Below are positions 24,348-37,873 of a DNA stretch of 64,000 bases, piece after piece. This stretch comes from Rotaria macrura (Eukaryota; Rotifera; Eurotatoria; Philodinida; Philodinidae). Numbering within the stretch: position 1 is the first letter of the stretch; every line of letters starts with the position of its first letter. Made by a program: the position numbers and the translations under genes. Location of the stretch: the NCBI GenBank assembly GCA_900239685.1, contig OENT01000568.1, forward strand, positions 33,489-97,488, given 5' to 3'. Under the pieces are notes generated by a model. It saw nothing but the letters and a program-made list of their open reading frames with translations. It did not search any database and was not told where the DNA came from.

Positions 24348-26655
24348 AAACCGGCGACGACATATGAACATGGAGAATTATTAGAATGACCATCACTTTA
24401 CAAGTGAAATGAGCGGATATAAAATTGTATTTATACATGATTAATTCATTCAATGTGAAGGCACAACGTCGGCTGTTTTTCGGCCTAATAATTTTCCTCG
24501 TTTCCCTTTCTTCTCATATATATATATATATATATAACGACGATGATCAGATGCTACTAATAAGTGTAGTAGTAGTAGTACTACTTTTACAACTAATAAT
24601 GACTGTTACAAAGAATATACACACACGAACAAGCAAATAAACATGCGATTTGCATAAATTAATAACGGGTTGGCACGATAATAACCAAGGTTAGAAATAG
24701 AAAAAAAGAAGACGAAGAAATAAAATATATATATATATATATATGTAGAAGAATAGTCTAGCACCCTAAGGATGCTCACTGATCATTTTTATCAATTGAC
24801 AGATAGATAAGCAGATAGATATCGAATAATCATTAGTCGACATCAGAAAAAGATTAGAACTCTTAAAATGTTCATTGCACCAGTTGTAGAAGAATGAGAC
24901 ACACATTTCTATAGATCGAATAGAAAAGAAATTGTGCACATACGTACTGTTGTTCGAACCAGACAGAATGATTATTTTAATGATAACAGCCTCTTTTCAA
25001 GACGTACTTTAAATCATACAAAAGAGCTTAGAATAAATTTCTTATCTAACTGACTGGCATCGAATGATGATAGAAGGACAACGACGTCTCACATCTCGAA
25101 CAATCATCAAGGATGATACGAATGTCTGACCAAATCCGAGTTTTGTTTCTGTTTTTTTTTCTTTTTTCTTTGCTTCTCTTTTCTTCTCATGTACATAAAT
25201 CTAACTTGTGATGCAATGATCTATAGCACGTGAAACATATACAGATAAAAGGTCACGTTCATATGAATGTGGATGCAGTTGCCACCATCACTTACGGAAA
25301 TTCATATGATACTACGAATACTTGTGTCAAGATCTGTTTAGTAGTGACAACGGAAATTATATTAAAACGACTATCATATTCAGTATTGGTTTTTCAATAG
25401 TCGTACGTGGATCAGCTTCTCCATTGCTGCTGTCATCTATGCATCATATTCGATGTCAAAAAACGAGCGAAGAAGATAAGACGCAGCTTGAATAGAAAGA
25501 AATATGAGGCAAGGGAATGGAAAAATCTCTCTCGTGTCGTTGCTAGCATTATTCTTCTTCTCTTTTTTTCTCTTCAGTTCAATATAGACGAGTATATAAT
25601 GAGACGAGAGTGCGAGACGAAACGAGAGATAGAATAATTAGATGGATTTTTCGATGAATTATAGACAAACTGCATCGGCATTTCTTTGCTATTCTCATTC
25701 CATGATCATTTTCTTTTCTTTTTCTTTTTCTCATTTCTTCGATGTGCAAATCAACTTGGAAATGAATGCTTAAGAAAGACGAACGGCAAATATAGACGAG
25801 TTTTCTAATGGAGTAGTTGAAGATCCATAATATCAAGGAAAAGAAAGAAAATTGTCTTGGCTCTTTACTCCCTTGAGTGATTCTACTTTACCACAACATC
25901 ATTTTCATCATTATATTAACATCAATAATGAAAATAATAACAATATGCGAACATCCGGTTCGGTTTTTTTTCATTAGATGAACCTTACCTTCTTTCTATG
26001 TTTAACGCATGTAAAAAATGATATCTTTTTTTAATCACGCTTACCTTCTTTTTTTCATAGAGACATGTGCACTCGAGTTCAACTTTTATACACAAAAAAA
26101 TGACACTTTTCTTGGCTTCCTTCTTTTTTTTTACATACTCAGTAATGCGGTGAACTATTTTTTTTCTCTCCGTGTTCTTTCACTTCGCTTTTATCCCATC
26201 TTAATGCATTCTATCAACATGAAAAAGAGGACGAGGAGAAAGCCCGATGCCTCTAGTAGAAGAGTTACATGCATACATATATATATATATATGTATGTAT
26301 ATAATCTTGTAGCAGACAAAGAAGGAAAGAATGACCTGATTCATACTCTGTATATTTGTGGCCGGTGTCTTTGTGTTATATACCTTCCGGATTGATGAGA
26401 AAAGAACACAAGAAAATTCCTTAATGTTCTATTGAATTCAATAACATTTATTTTTTATATCATATTGGCTGAAAAATAAATAATTATTTTGAATGTTTTC
26501 TTAGTTTTTATTTTCTATACTGAAAATTTATTTTATTTCGAATAAAATATCAGACATGCAAAATTAAAGAAAAACAAACCCAATGGACGGCAGACCTTAT
26601 TTGTTAGTAGAGAACAAGGAAAAACAGAAGACTACATGGAATCCACAATATTTGA
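24348..26655. other. intergenic, simple repeats only
   Basis: Over 2 kb between the divergently spaced PLP/M6 5' end and the SUFU 3' end (both on -). It contains AT runs (24515-24536, 24725-24744, about 26279-26292), an AGT run ending in ACTACT near 24570, and long pyrimidine tracts (25150-25190, 25700-25735). The open frames at 25407 and 26018 (+) are low complexity and unsupported. Confidence 0.55.
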
Positions 26656-28332
26656 TTATTCTGAAGGATCATTATTACTAAAATCTTTATAAGATACTAT
26701 TGATACAGTCATTTTCGAATTTGTTTGCAATTGAATGTCGTATTTCAATGGAAGTGTTTGATCACTCTAGATGAAAAAAGAACACAATAAAATTTTTTTA
26801 GTTTTGACATTTGTATTCTGTCACAGCTTACTTTAAGATTATTAATCTGTGACAGACGATCTGCACATAGATCAATTTGATCAGGTAAAATCATTATTTG
26901 TGCTTCACGAATACCTGATATCATAATTTGTTGATTCGGATTAACCATAATTCCTTGATTATTAGCTCCAGTAGAAATAAAACAAATCGATTGATCATTC
27001 AACGAATCAAATATGAACCATTTGCCGCGGCGTAATCGTGTTCTAGTTCGACAGTTAGATATTTTATTACAAGAGCAAAATAGTGCGATGGAGAATTGAT
27101 TTTTACCGAAGAATTTTTACAAATATTTTTGCTGCATCCAAATCGAATGAAAGATCAATTGAAGCAATGGAACGGAAAGTTGTATCACTCGCTGAGAAAC
27201 TTCTAGAGAAAGTAAAAGAAAAAACATGAATAGAGAATCATTAATGTATTAGGCAATATAGGCAAATGACATACTCAGCGTTCCAACCACATCGAGCAAG
27301 TACTCGACCAAGTTGAGAACCTTCTTTTTCAGTTTTTTCAAGAATCATCTGTTTAGCATGCGTTATAATATCAAATAGTGATTCTTGACGTGTCATATCT
27401 GTTACCAAGAGAGATCCGCCTGTTCTATAGAACAATAAACGAGAAAACAAAAATGATTTTCATACATAGGTATGTGTTGTTAATTACTTTCGATTTGTGC
27501 TTAACAACTCTATAATTTGTGCAACATTACATTCTTGTGCTGCTTCAAGTTCATTTTCAAAACAGCCAACAAGCTAGTTTCAAAATTAGTAACATTTTAA
27601 AGTGTGAAAGCAAACTAAAAGCGTTCGTATACTTGTAAAAATTCTACTGAACCAAGGTTAGTACGAAAGGATTTTAATTGACGATCGTTAGTTATTAATA
27701 AATCATGAATAAGAGTATCACCATTAGATGAGTAGAGATTAGGTAAAACATGTCCAAATGGTATATGATGACCACCATGAAATTGTGTACCTGTTTTGAA
27801 AACGTATTTAGCCAAATATTGCAATAATTTACATGGCCATAATGGGATATCATGAACAGCATTACCAACATCTGTAGGCTTACGTAAACGAAGCGTCAAT
27901 TCAAATCCATAACCAGAAATTGGATTCAGTTCATCTTTAGATGGAGGTCTACATAACAGGAAATCGACAAATTTTATTAATTGGATTAGTGCCGAAAATA
28001 TATAAGCATTGAACAATTACTTATGTACTCGACCATCACCGTGAAGATCAGTGAAACCAAATGTAACATAATGCCAATGAGCAGGTGATGTTTCGTTACC
28101 TTGGTTATGATAAATTGATATGTAATCTAAACATTCCGATCCGCCAAGCCTGAAAATCAATTAATAGCTGCAACAATAATGATAATACTAATGATTGTGA
28201 TCTCGAATAATCATACCAATATTTAACTACGCTTGATGCTTGAGTAGGATTCAATTGATCGGGATAAACCTTGGAACATGTTTGTGCAATGGCATCGATT
28301 CCTACGTATGATCTATTATTGGCTTCTGTCAT
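26656..28332 (-). CDS. SUFU: Suppressor of fused
   Basis: Negative regulator of Hedgehog signalling that binds and holds Gli/Ci transcription factors in the cytoplasm. Exons in coding order: 28217-28332, 28021-28149, 27633-27948, 27488-27573, 27275-27424, 27107-27202, 26832-27042, 26656-26766, giving 404 residues. The N-terminal SUFU domain is well conserved: VYPDQLNPTQ, KYWLGGSECLDYISIY, HWHYVTFGFTDLHGDGRVH, SGYGFELTLRLRK, and later LLVTDMTRQE and RVLARCGWNAE. The C-terminal domain follows at once (RSIASIDLSFDLDAAKIFVK, CFISTGANNQGIM, DQIDLCADRL), and the end aligns with the human C terminus. Human SUFU has 484 residues; the missing 80 are mainly the disordered linker between the two domains. 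The ATG directly follows a TTTTTTTACAG acceptor, so a 5' UTR intron or trans-splice site abuts the start. Introns are 60-105 bp. Confidence 0.95.
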
Positions 28333-29318
28333 CTGTAAAAAAATTACATTTACATGTTGACATCGATACACGAAAAAGAAACTGAATGAAGTACGTGTTT
28401 ATTTTATTCGAGCCATCAAAATGAAAAATGAAGCCAAAAGATAAAATAGAAATCAGAAATAATAGTAAAAGAACGTTGAGAAATCAAATACAAGGGTCGG
28501 GAAAAAATGACATATCGTACACGTGATTGTACGCCTTACAAGAAAGAGTTGACGTGTACAACTTATATATTTGAATACAAAATCAAAAACTGACGTGTTG
28601 TTCTTTAAGATTTTTTTTTCTACAATAAAACCGATAATTTCCTATGTATGTAAATACACCTTTGTAAATAAGGATTAACCTACAGAAGAACAACAAAATA
28701 AAAACAACTATAACCGAGATGATATCCATATCGTTTGTTTTATATAATGCTACATACATGTATAAAAAACAACAATACGATTGTACAAATGTTGCCATTG
28801 ATCTTCAAGACAAAAAAGAGAGAAAAACAAAAATCTCAGGTGTATATGCTTCTTTGCTTACTACTCATTCTGTAGAAGCATTTTTATGACAGCTTCAAGT
28901 CTACTTCACATAAACAAGACGTCATGCACACGCACTTCTACAACAATAATGATGCCTATCTATGTTTAAACGAAAAAAAAAAGAAAGAGCAAGAGAAAGA
29001 GAGAAAATTATATACAGAATCTTTCCTACTCACACAAAAAAATACGGGATGTACTTCTCACTGTTCATTCAAATAATCCAAATGTATTAGGAATACGCAT
29101 ATATTTTTCTATACATATATATAAATGTGTAGATACTTAACTATATGTATATACGTATATATATATATAAAGAGGATTCGCCTAGAGGTTCAAAAAAATA
29201 TTATCAGAAAAGATCGACAAAAAAATAGTATCTCTACCATCTATATAACAGCCAATCTTTGTGAATGTAAAAATCAAAAAAAAACGGATAAAGATAAAGA
29301 AATAAAATATGATTATGT
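28333..29318. other. intergenic gap with simple sequence
   Basis: About 990 bp between the SUFU start and the Unkempt stop (same strand). A/T-rich, with AT runs near 29105-29170. No gene is seen. It should hold the SUFU promoter or leader acceptor and the Unkempt 3' UTR. Confidence 0.55.
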
Positions 29319-32300
29319 CTAATGTTTAGACGATGAGGATAATAAAACGTGTTTGCCTGATTGATGTTTCTGATGTCGTTGACGAGGTGATGAAGCAGAA
29401 ATAGCTGCCGCTGATCCTTGTGCTGAAATTCCGGTAGTTGAAGCAATTTCAGGTGATAATTGTTGATTATTATTTGATTTAGTTTTTTCAATCTAAAATC
29501 GAGTTAACATGATTTCATTACATGAAAAACAGTATACACAAGAGTAAATTGTACTTTATTGATGGGATTGTAAAAAATAACTGGCAATAGATCAAAATAT
29601 TATCTGACAAGGAAAGATTTGAAGATGTCAATATTCAATCGAGAAAATTTCCCTCTACTCATTGGTGACGACGAGCTACCGGTTGTCGTCATAATTTGTG
29701 TACCGCAGAAAATATCTTGCCAAGTTTTGAAGGATATGAATATTGTAAATACATGTAAGAGTAGGAACGAATATTTTTTTTCTCACTACAATTGAAAGAT
29801 GGGAGACTTCAATACTCTTTGAGAATATACTTAATTATTCTATGCTTTCCAAAATAGTAGTTGGAAGAATTTCACAGATCATATATATAAATATTTGAAC
29901 AGAAAGTTTTCATAAAGTTTAAGTTTGAATCGTACCCATGAATGATTCACATCTAGCATCATAGTAATATCGTAGGCACAAATAGTCCAATTCCACATCA
30001 AGAGAGTACTAAAGCACTGAAGTCAGTAATTTTAGAGTGATTTAGTTCTCGTCTAATTCGTTCACAATCATGATGTATAAACTCGCAACTTTTAATAATG
30101 ATCTAAATACCAATTAGTTTACTGAAGTTTCGTAGACAAAAACAATTCTATGCAGATAAAATACAGGATTCAAGCAGAGGTGAAAGTAACTTTCTGAAGT
30201 GAATAATATCAAATATCACTCACTTGTTTTGCTAAAATGTAACATGTTACGAGACGAATTCTGATCAACATTTTATTCTTTCAGGTAAAGATGCTGAATT
30301 TCTAATATGTAATCAAACTCAGAGAACTACATTTTCTGCAAGAAATTGAACTAAAAATAGATGATTTACTCGAAAGTTATTCATGTTGCAATTTTTCATA
30401 CATCGTTCTGCAGCGTGATTCAAAATTGAAACTGCAAAAGAAGGGTTTTCTTCCGATATAAATTCTCGGCCAGTTTACATGACAACAAAATGGATGCTCA
30501 ACGAAGAAAAAGGCTTATCATTTAAAACTCTCCAACATACACTATTACTTATCTGAAACAATCATTGTTCAACAAAGAAATGACGGCGTAAGTCTTGTGA
30601 AAGCATTATAATTGAAATGCAAAACTTATGCGCATTGTATTGAACATGCACTAAATAGCAGCAGATTCACACTCAGTAATGAAACTGATTACTGAACTAG
30701 TGCTCGAATCTCGACTGTATAAAAAATCTGTATACGATTATAGAACTTACAACTGAAAGTTTCGATAATTCTTGTTGTAGTCTTGCTTGTAATAATCGAA
30801 CATCATCAAGTGTTAATTGCATTAAATCATTATCGCTTGGTAATAAACGCATGTTATGTATGAGTAAATGACGCATTTGTTCGATTTGATGAAGTGCATC
30901 GTCACGTTGTTGTATTGCACGATGTTTTTCTTGTTCAAGTTGAACAACTAATCGATGATTATCTTCAGCTTCACGACGCCAATGATCAGATGACTATAAG
31001 ATGAGAGCAACTAATTTTTGGTACTTTTTTAAATAGTTTTTATTATTTTCAAACCTCTTTTTCTGTCATGGCTATTGTTTGCATTTGTAATACACGATTT
31101 CGCATTATGTCCATTTCGCTTGCAGATGATGATGGCGATAATGAATTATTACTTGTTGTACTGACACGATGAAACATTAATTGTGGCGATGTAGATTGAA
31201 AAGTATGCGATGATGTGGGTAAATCTTGGCTAAAGCCAGCCATTTTATATAACTCACCAGGACGTTGACTGGCACCACTTGATGTCGATGGTTCAGGAAA
31301 AGGAGTATCAATAGGCTGAAAATTCATAAGATGTTATGAATACACACGAAAAATTTTCTTTTTTTAATCGATTAAGGTTTTATCAGAATTTCAAGGTTTA
31401 TTTCGATTCATGACATTGATCGATCAGAATAGAATAACATTTAGAATGCTTATCAGAAAAACCATCATGAGTAATCTCAGAATGAGGATTTCACGTATAA
31501 TTCCAACAAAATATATCATAATGTTATTCACCTCAATGCAATATGTTCACCCTAAGTTTACTGTCTAACATGACTGACAAGAGCTTTCTAACTGTGACCC
31601 GTCTAGTCTACAGATGATAGTAACATTACACTAGCTGTAGAATTACCTTGATGAACTCATTTTACAAATAATTCATGACGGTATCTTAAACTATTCGTAC
31701 CGATTAACAAGTTAGTAGAAAACGGCAGCATGTTGTTAATGTCCTTCACCATAGGATATCATTTACAGTGGTAATTATCTAAGGTCTGAAATACTTTTTA
31801 GTATTTACTTTTCATCTTTACAACATTCAAAGCTATCACGTTTCAAAACAACTGTTCTCGCTCATGTTTATTTTCAATTTTTTTCGTTCTTATAAACCAA
31901 CTATCTCTAAAATGATGTTCTCGAGTATTTGAGTAGCATTCGTGCGTACTAATCAATTGATAATCACAGTTATTTTATGATTTTGAAATCTGGCATAGTC
32001 TCAAGAACCTTGTATAGCTATTCATCTAATGAATAAATTGTGTTGCAAATGTGATTGAAAAAAGTAATCATGTTTTGTAGAATAGCATATTAGACTTCAT
32101 TTTCAATGGTAAACACTAGAAACCTTTAACAGTTAATCATCCATTTAATTCAATATAGAAAAAATTAGAATTGTAACCTTTCAACAGAATATTTAAAAAT
32201 AACAATATCTATCACTATGTTAGGAGACGTCATCAATTCAGAAAACCAAATCATCTATTCGAAATCAACATAGAAATTCAACGCTCGTCATCGAAATTCA

Positions 32301-35300
32301 TCAGTATATTTTCAAGCTAACGTTTTTATGTTTTTCGTATTTCTAATGTTTACAAGCTAAGCTTCAAAACACAGATCAACGTTTTTCTTTTGAAATAATC
32401 GGATGTGTTGAAAAAGACGAAGTAATCTGAGCGTGCTTTGCAATCCGTTCATAACTGAATAAATTTTCACCATTCTACGACCGAACAAAGCTTATTAAAT
32501 CTTGATCACAAGGAGCAAATCAAAACTCGATATGAGTTGATACATAGGATTTACTAGTAAAATCTGATACTTTTCTCTTAAGTCCAAGCGAAGGACTTGC
32601 TACTTTTTCATCAATTAAATTTGTTTCGATACAGCTTCTTATCGACGAATCAAAATTTGTCTTTCAATTACATTTCAACTTGACTTTGTGTCGTTCATAG
32701 ATGCGATAGTAAATTCTCTATAGCTTAATTTTTTGTCAAAAATTGATCATAGTTATAGATTAATTTCATTGATAAGTGACAATTCTTATGTTGAGATTAC
32801 GACACAATTCGATCGGAAACTAAACTATTTAGGGTAGGGCTTTTCTTGAAATTAGACGAAGCCATGAATCGTTGCATAAAAGATTATAAAATTGTGTTTT
32901 CTATTATGAGATGTTTTGCACGGAAGAAAAAAAAAACTTTATGCTTGAATTTTTCTAGTCCTTCTACATAGACATCGATCAAGAACTTGTGATCAGATTT
33001 TGACATACTCTAGTGTTAGTCAAAATATAAGATTGAATAGCTAAGATTTAGATACTCTTTCCGATCAATGTCGTAATATCAACAAGCACCGAAATCGTTG
33101 ACATCACTAGGGAGTATTTTGATAAGTTCTCTTGTTAATGTTAATCACATATTGCATTTAACGGACATTTCTTTTTTCTTTCGAATGTAACATACCGATT
33201 GTAAAGGTCCACCAAATAGATGATTAGGTGCGTCGAATGGGGATTTAGCTGATGATGAACGTGAAAAATGATCGTGTGTAAATGTATGTGGAATATTGAC
33301 TGGTCTAGTCATGGTATTTGTTCTTGTTGATGATGATATTGTTGTTAAATGCGTAGGTGATGCATTATTTGTTGCTGGTGTTGTTGAACGTTCAAAATTT
33401 TCAATATCATCATCAATCAGTAAAAGTGCATTGTTTTGTTCATTTGTAGCTGCTTTATCAAATTCATCTTCATTAACATTACCTAAACCAAGAGCTGTCA
33501 ATGATGAACCAATTAAATTTTTAACATCCATCGGAGATGATTGATGATCTCGAACTCTTTTTTTCTCATTATAATTATTATCATTAAAATTTGTCAAATA
33601 ATTTGCTGTTGTTGTTGTTGTTGCTGCTGCTGTTGTTGTTGATGTTGTAACTTGTTGGTCAGGTGATATTGAATACATATGTGCATTTATTGATGATAAA
33701 AGATTTGATGCTGCAAGTAATGATAAAAATGATGATGGAGGAGGATATGAATGACTAGCAGCAATTGCAGCAGCTGATAAAAGAAATTGTTCATTAAGAA
33801 ATGATGATGTTGATGTCGTAGATAAGGGTGGTGTCGGATGATAATGATGAAAAAGATGTTGTTGAGATGATGATGGAGATGGTTGAGATATCATTTCTTG
33901 AACTGTAAATGAACCACTACCTGAATTATTTGCTAATAATGACTAAAGACAGTAATATCTCATAAGTTATTATAAAACTATGAAAATAATTCGTTACATG
34001 TCTATCGGCTAAATGTTGTTCGATTGTTTTCATAACGGTACCCGGATATGATCCAACTTCAAACAGAGTTGATTGTGATGATTTTTTCGGAATGTTTCTT
34101 GATGATGGTAATGGCTTTAAGATTGGAAAAGTATACTTATGTATGTATTATTAAAAAAAAAAGATAAAAGTACTATGTGATTTGCATCGTTGTCGTCCAC
34201 TTCTTTATCCTCAGGTATTGGTATAAATGATGATAATGGTAATTCACTGGTATAATGAAGATCAAAGTCTCTGTAGGATTTCAATTCTTCTGAAAAATAA
34301 AAATAAAACATTTTAGAATTATTAACGCTTATTATGATGAAATATTTTAATTTTAGATTATAATTCATCCCACTAATACACTATCCCATCAAGTTCGTCG
34401 AATTATATTGATTAGTAATACGTCTTATACTTTACAATGAACACAGGAGAATAGTTTGAAATCATAATTGAACATGAAAGTTTCAACTATTGATAGGTTT
34501 CATGATTTTTTTCTTTATCTGAATCGGTTTAGATATGCAGAATTCTCTATTCAAGCATTCATTCTTTCAATTGAATCGTGTCTACAGATACAACTAGTCA
34601 ATTCATCTATGTAATTGAACGAACATGGGAATATAAGATTTAGTTCTATTTATATTTATATGGAAATTAATGGCGCTATATATTCTATTGACACTATGTG
34701 TTACAATAGAAATGATACTTTTATAAAAACTGAAATAGTATTTTTTAAGGAAACATATTGAAACTGAACATTTCATGTTGAACTACTGCTACTATGACTC
34801 AGTATTCATACGAAAACGGAATTCATATATTGTCTAATAAGAATACAGGAGAAATTTATTTTTAAAGTATTAGTTTGTTGTAGAATACTATTTTTCTATA
34901 GTCTTATACTCAATGTAAGAATGATAGAAATAAAAATAATTAGTCATGATTCTGATTAGTTGACCTTTTGTTTTATATTTAAACAGGTACGATCTCTTAT
35001 TAAAGATAGTATAGATAGTGTAGCACCGACTTATTAGTCTCTATACGATCAATATAAAAAAAGTATCAATTAAGTAAACTGTCACTTTGAAAAAAAACAT
35101 TCAATATCAAGATTTCTGTAAGAACCACTTTACATGAAAGTGGTTTGAAGACCGCTGCAAATACAATAGATACTCAAAATAGGTTTATTTAACAATGAAA
35201 TCCATGATGAAACTAATAATAAAAATAATAATGTGAACGTGTGTAAAAACATAAGATAAAAGTAAAAAAACAATGGAAGAATAGCTACAAGATAAATACA

Positions 35301-36874
35301 AGCTCGAATGCTAATAAAAAGGATCTTGTTTCAAAATGTAAAGATTCATATGCAGATAATTTCTCTAGCGATTCATTTTTCTCGAGAAAGCATTTTTTAT
35401 GCATTACTAAATGTTCATGTCATGTATATTTCAACTATTATTATAAGGCTACAAAACAAACTCGAGTTCAACAACTCGACTTGAAAGAAGATATGCTAAC
35501 AAGTATTTTGTTTCTGGCAATGGTGTATAATTTTCAAATCGATAGACTCAAATCTAACTTATGCATGACAATTGTTTGTTGAAACTCAATAGATCTATTC
35601 TTTCATACATACGTTCAATATGAGCAAATGCACAGAATGGTCCACGAGGACAATATCCAGTTACTGATACATCGTTGCATTTTGTTGATTTATAAATCTA
35701 TTACAATAAAAATATGAATAAAAATTATCTTTTTTCTTTTTGAATAATAAAAGACCAACCTCAGGATGGAATTGTTGTTCAGTACGTGTATGACAATATT
35801 TACAACTATCACCAACTTCACATACGGTTGGATCAATCCATTCATCACTTTGTTTAACATGAGGACATGGTGTTGATCTATCAATTCATTGTTTTGAAAA
35901 AAATCAAATTACAATCATCCTATTTCTCATTACTTGTATTTAAATATTGACGGATTACGTCGACGATCACGTGGATTATGATATTGTGGACACGCATAAC
36001 CTTGTCGACATAAACGTGGTGGACGTTTACATGGTTCTGTTTTATAATTGGCCAGAACATAGTGTGAATCTAAACGAATTCGATTTTTGATAAATACATG
36101 GAATCTTTATATTTCTCGCGATTTATTTCGTCTTACCACTCCATTTAGGATCATCATTTAAAGCTCGTTCATTTTCTAAACTAATGCATAAACGTGCAAG
36201 TCTTTCTAATGCTAAATCACTGTTTTGCATTTCTCGACTATCGAGAACCGGCTGTCGTAAGTCGTTTGCACCATGAGCATATGAACAGTGTGGACCATTT
36301 TTGAGGCAATGCCCTTTACCATCCGACTCATGAGTACATAAACCTGTTTTGTAATAGCGTAAATGATAACGTTTTTCTGTATCATTAGCATTTCGATGTA
36401 GGAGTGGACAACTGCAAATAAATTTATAATTATGACAAGTAATAATGAATATCTTTGAAATGAAACGATCAATTATAGTACGTACTCATCTCCATTAGAA
36501 CAAACACCAGTTTGTTCATCATAATCATTACAATAAAAATCAGGATCATATGAAAATGAGCCATCTTTTCGTCGAAATGGACGACGACGACGTTGATTTT
36601 GAAAATGCCAATAAAAACATGAAAATGGTCGATGTCTATAAATCAAAATATTGAATAGAACAAAGTTAGTTGTTTTATGAAAATTTCTATTACTGTGTGC
36701 ATTTATGTTGAAGAAATAATTGACATTGTTCAACTCGAAAATCACGTAAATAACTATGAAGAAATCAAAATATGTTATGATGATAAGAAACCATAAACAA
36801 TTTTAATTATTGATAGCATACTTCAGATGGGAATTTTTTTCTATCAAAGCAAGTTGTTGCGGATCATTAGCCAT
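29319..36874 (-). CDS. UNK: Unkempt-family CCCH zinc finger RNA-binding protein
   Basis: Cytoplasmic RNA-binding translational regulator involved in neuronal morphology. Thirteen exons in coding order: 36822-36874, 36694-36753, 36486-36635, 36137-36411, 35934-36069, 35760-35877, 35613-35697, 34174-34289, 33998-34114, 33196-33942, 31055-31315, 30751-30993, 29319-29492, totalling 844 residues (human UNK is 810). Residues 20-292 hold the CCCH finger array: VEQCQLFLQHKCTQHRPFSC, QRRRRPFRRKDGSFSYDP, YYKTGLCTHESDGKGHC, NYKTEPCKRPPRLCRQGYAC, CKYCHTRTEQQFHPE, CPRGPFCAFAHIE. Residues 371-619 are low-complexity Ser/Thr/Ala with poly-Thr, as in the family's unstructured middle. Residues about 707-787 form the coiled coil (HWRREAEDNHRLVVQLEQEK onwards). 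The C-terminal RING of vertebrate UNK is missing; the protein ends in a Ser/Gln/His-rich tail. Long introns: 1323, 1880 and 1258 bp. Confidence 0.93.
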
Positions 36875-37873
36875 GATAAGTTTACAGTTTATATGAGTAC
36901 ATAAGGCATAGAAATGTTTTTGATCAGTAATAAAAAAAAAACTTCTCACATGATTTGTTCCTTTTTTTCTCCGTCTTTTTACCAACCGAGTGGGGGGTAA
37001 CTTTTTCTTTTTTCTTTCTACGCTATTTTTTGTTGTTATTTTTATTTATTTGTTGACAGTCAGGTGATAAAAATATCTATCTTTCCCATAGAATTTATTC
37101 GAGCAATCACGAACCGTAGACAATAGAGGACGCTGATTTCTGTAAAACTATACTCAACTATATCAATATGTAGCATATCTTCAAGAGCAAGTGAATTGTT
37201 GAATAGCTTTGTCTCTTGCTAAAACAAGACGTATGACTGTATTTATTCGAAAATTGATGGCTTGGAATCATATAGACTGGAAAGAAATAGATTAATAATT
37301 ATCTCATAATTATTTGTTTGTTTTTTCAAATAAAATACGTACTCAATAACTCGACAACAGAAACAGAGCAAAACGTATACAATAAACACGTTTCTGCTAT
37401 GTTAGCTTTCAAGGTAACCATTTTTCTTCTGAATTTGTTTTCTTGTTCAATAGTTGACTATGTTTACTTTAATTTTTTTTTCTATTTCATTGAAAATTTT
37501 TTACTCATATTTGTGTGCAAATATTAACTAACATGTCCTGCTTTTCTTATTCTTTTTTTTTTAAATCAAACTATGAAATTGATTTTCAATAATTTTGATA
37601 ATGCCAATCAAAAACAGAATGTAGAATTAATTTTAATTTCAATTGTTGTCTACTCTTATTTATATAGGCGCATACTAGACAGAAAAGAAAAGATTATACG
37701 TATATAATATGATTGTTTTCACTTAATATTTAATGAGAATCAATCCCAAGATTATCATGGTATTTTTTATTTCGCATAGAAAGAATAATCACTTGATTAT
37801 TAATAAGGCATTTTTATTTTCATATAAATATAGTGTATACATCACAGAAAGAAAAGACAACCGTACGATAGAT
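36875..37873. other. intergenic gap
   Basis: About 1 kb between the Unkempt start and the beta-catenin-like stop. T-rich tracts near 36960-37050. A TTTATT (AATAAA on the - strand) near 37813 fits polyadenylation of the beta-catenin-like gene. No gene is seen. Confidence 0.5.
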
